From contig CADCSX010000011.1 of the NCBI GenBank assembly GCA_902805475.1, positions 870,001 to 934,000 of the forward strand: 64,000 nucleotides of DNA, read 5' to 3'. Below are positions 61,874 to 64,000 of this stretch, one piece after another; the first letter of the stretch is position 1, and each line of letters opens with the position of its first letter. Both the position numbers and the translations under genes were made by a program. Below the pieces are notes generated by a model. The model was not told where the DNA came from. It saw only the letters and a list, made by a program, of their open reading frames with translations, and did no database searches. The DNA comes from Entonaema liquescens (lineage: Eukaryota; Ascomycota; Sordariomycetes; Xylariales; Xylariaceae).

Positions 61874-62926
61874 TTAGCACTTGAGGTTGTACTTGGGCTT
61901 TCGGTCAGCGGTCATGGCACCCCACGAGGTCTCGTCGGCAACGGAGCCGTCCTCGCCGATGGCCTTGGGCTTCCAAGCCTCGTCGAAAGCCTCGAAGAAG
62001 AAAACGTTGAATCCCCAGTCGACCATACCGCAGATGGCCTGGCTATAGAAGGTCGAGGCGGGCTTGACACCGGGCTGCGCGTTCTGGTACTTGTCGCCGC
62101 CGGTGGGCCAGCCGGTCTCGCCAACCCACAGTTCGATCTTGTCGGTGCTGCCGGCCTTCTCCTGGATGTGGCCGAAGGCCTGGAAGATGTCGTCGTAGAA
62201 GGAGCCCGTCGCGTTCGACAGCACCTGGCCCTGCCAGTACGAGAAGGCGTTGCACAGCATGATGTCGACGCTGCCGGATTCCGCGAGCGCGTCGGCCGTT
62301 CCGTCCGCGAACTTGTTCCACGAGTCGGCTGTGCCCACCTTGAAGCCCTTGCCTACGGACGACTTGACATCCTTGATCTTAGACACAAGCTCCGGGCCCG
62401 TCAGGTTGCCGCGGTACATGGCCTCCGAACCGACGGTGATGGCGTACACCTGGTCCTTGTACTTGGGCGCGAACTCGACGACGGCCGCCTTATCGGATTT
62501 GAAGGATTCGTCCGTGTCAGGCCTATTTAATATCTTTGTTAGCTATTGATCTGTCCGGCTACTAGTTCTATATTCTTTGTTCGACGCGCCGCATATCGCC
62601 CTTAAATTGTACCAATTGCGAAAAAGAAAAGTAAAAGTAAAAAGGGTTGGTGTTACTAACCAGATACCCAGGACGACCTTGAAACCAGCTGTCTTAGCAG
62701 CGGGCAGGATCAATTTCGCAACATCGCAATCGGAAGCAGCGTAGATGCGAACGACCTTGGCGCTCGTCTCCTTCGTGAGAGCAGCGAAGTCCGCCGCGTA
62801 GTCGCTCGACTCCTTGCAAGTTCCATCTTCCTTCTTGTTGCCGAGCGCGAACCCCAGCTGTCCAGCGGCCGACGCCACGATAGGGCCCGCAGCCACGGCT
62901 GCCGAGAGAATAGTTGAGAAACGCAT
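61874..62926 (-). CDS. Secreted GH17 beta-1,3-glucanase (Bgl2/Eng-like)
   Basis: Family-17 glycosidase that cleaves or transfers beta-1,3-glucan in the cell wall. Two exons (62926-62661, 62522-61874; 138-nt intron with GTTAGT donor) give 304 aa. The signal peptide is MRFSTILSAAVAAGPIVASA, then GQLGFALGNK opens the TIM barrel. KVVRIYAASDCD and GFKVVLGIWPDTDE are early strands. The acid/base Glu is in VYAITVGSEAMYRG (~125) and the nucleophile Glu in LWVGETGWPTGG (~222). WGFNVFFFEAFDEAWKP is the usual last barrel strand. There is no C-terminal GPI signal or linker, so it is probably soluble or wall-bound. It ends in YNLKC. The gene is GC-rich, like a highly expressed gene. Confidence 0.95.
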
Positions 62927-63746
62927 ATTTCCTATTTCTATCCTTCCAAATGTGGTGTTTTCAAATCAAATCAAATTGGACTCGCTCAAACGCGTATATT
63001 CTTTCGAAAGGGGGTATCTTGTAGGCGGTGAGTATGTAGGTAGGTAGCGAAATGCCGACTTGGGGAGGAGAGGAAAAGAGCGAAAATGCCGGGCCGATGC
63101 GAAAAGTGAAAAAAATGGGAAGGAGTGTGAGACTTCAATGCTAACCGGCAGGAAACACGCAAAATGGAGCAGAAAAGAGAATGACGAATTGGTTGTTGGT
63201 AGTTGTGATGGCAAGGAAATGGAAAGAGAAATGTTCACGACTTGGTTCCTGCCTCTTAGCTGAAATTGGACGTTTCGAGCAGGGGTTGCAGTAATCAAAA
63301 AAGGGGTACATACAGCTACCTCCTAGCTGTAGGGTAAGAGTCTAAGCTGCATTAATGCAGGTACAATATTATATAATCTTCCATACTCCACATCGAAAAT
63401 ACCACCTAAAAACCTAATAAACCAACGACATTTGTACAGCATCGTATTTATGATCAGATCTAAAGGATTCTTAAAATTGACCTTTTCCAATTCATTATCT
63501 TTTCCCTCAGGAACCAAATACAAGTGTAGCGAAAATGTAAGGGATTTGTTTTACTATCAGTAATACCTACCCCTCATATATTAGGTATAGGTACCTCTTA
63601 AGGGGTTATCAAGGACATGCCAAGCCGAATATCATCGTTGTTATTCTATCAACGAGAATGGAAAGGTAGAGAATGAATGTTCCAGCTCTCCCAATTTCGC
63701 CGCAAGAGGTTATATGATTGTGCCATGTGATATTACACGTCAGGAG
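62927..63746. other. Intergenic, upstream of the GH17 gene
   Basis: Contains a purine-rich tract at 63058-63240 on the plus strand; no gene seen. Confidence 0.6.
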
Positions 63747-64000
63747 TTATAGTGCCGACGCGTTGGCTACAACTTGATTGAATTCACCCTCATCCGCACG
63801 TATCCCGCTAGAAGCAGCTCTCGTTTGTTCATTCATAAATCCATTTGTAACCATCAAGTATGCTTTAAACTTCATCGTCATGTCACAGATTTGTTTGAAG
63901 TCCTTCTCTTCCAAAGTGGCTATTTCACCTTCATTCTTTTCTAGCTCGGGCTTCGTTATGAACCGATATTCAGTCAAGGCGACGGCGGTTTGGAATGCTA
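63747..64000 (-). CDS. C-terminal part of a probable fungal AAA ATPase (runs off right edge)
   Basis: The final 83 residues of an open frame that continues past 64000 on the minus strand. It begins AFQTAVALTEYRF, which resembles the helical lid segment just after the sensor-2 region of a group of fungal AAA+ proteins (usual form NGRQIRNxxxTAxALAE). It continues with EKDFKQICDMTMKFKAYLMV, as in those proteins' terminal helices, and a Ser/Ala-rich tail. The ATPase core lies outside the window, so the assignment rests on this tail only. Confidence 0.5.
   Translation of the reverse strand, partial: AFQTAVALTEYRFITKPELEKNEGEIATLEEKDFKQICDMTMKFKAYLMVTNGFMNEQTRAASSGIRADEGEFNQVVANASAL

Overview
The window looks like nuclear DNA of a filamentous ascomycete (Pezizomycotina, most likely a Sordariomycete). 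The reasons are short spliceosomal introns (about 50-140 nt) with GTAAGT/GTATGT donors and CTAAC-like branch points, orthologues of typical fungal genes (DASH subunit Hsk3, Tea1/Kel kelch protein, KOG1, Zn2Cys6 regulator, GH17 glucanase), fungal-style tRNA genes, and AT-rich intergenic DNA full of TACCTAGGTA-like palindromes. No species can be named from the sequence alone.

Layout. 1-0.4 kb: 5' end of a cell-surface-like protein running off the left edge. 1.1-4.2 kb: mRNA-export helicase SUB2 (minus, five exons, one unusually long intron) divergent from an RNase P Rpr2/Rpp21-type subunit. 4.2-23.5 kb: a gene-sparse accessory region with an orphan membrane-protein exon, an aldo-keto reductase, a SAM methyltransferase, a Zn2Cys6 regulator with a broken frame, a short-chain dehydrogenase, and then a repeat-rich stretch with two inverted-repeat miniature elements. 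23.5-28.6 kb: kinetochore gene HSK3 and a Mug72-like PanE/ApbA protein. 28.6-36.2 kb: a gene desert. 36.2-39.0 kb: a GC-rich DJ-1/PfpI gene and a secreted polysaccharide-lyase-like gene. 39.8-43.5 kb: an intron-containing tRNA (probably Arg-CCG), an RBR-type ubiquitin ligase and initiator tRNA-Met. 44.5-57.6 kb: two large conserved genes, KOG1/Raptor (minus) and a Tea1/Kel-type polarity protein (plus), with another miniature element between them. 60.9-64 kb: a tiny secreted protein, a GH17 beta-1,3-glucanase, and the 3' end of a probable AAA ATPase running off the right edge.

How it fits together. The conserved housekeeping genes (SUB2, RPR2, HSK3, KOG1, TEA1, tRNAs) alternate with lineage-specific, AT-rich stretches that carry secretome or tailoring enzymes. 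The reductase, methyltransferase, regulator and dehydrogenase at 8-19 kb could be a relict or minimal tailoring cluster, but no core synthase is visible. I did not find a clear new multi-gene system. The best leads are a repeated pattern of single missing bases next to short homopolymers in otherwise well-conserved genes, the new miniature inverted-repeat elements, the GC-rich PfpI gene beside the desert, and the 55-residue secreted peptide. Exon boundaries were deduced by eye from frame continuity, splice motifs and family resemblance.
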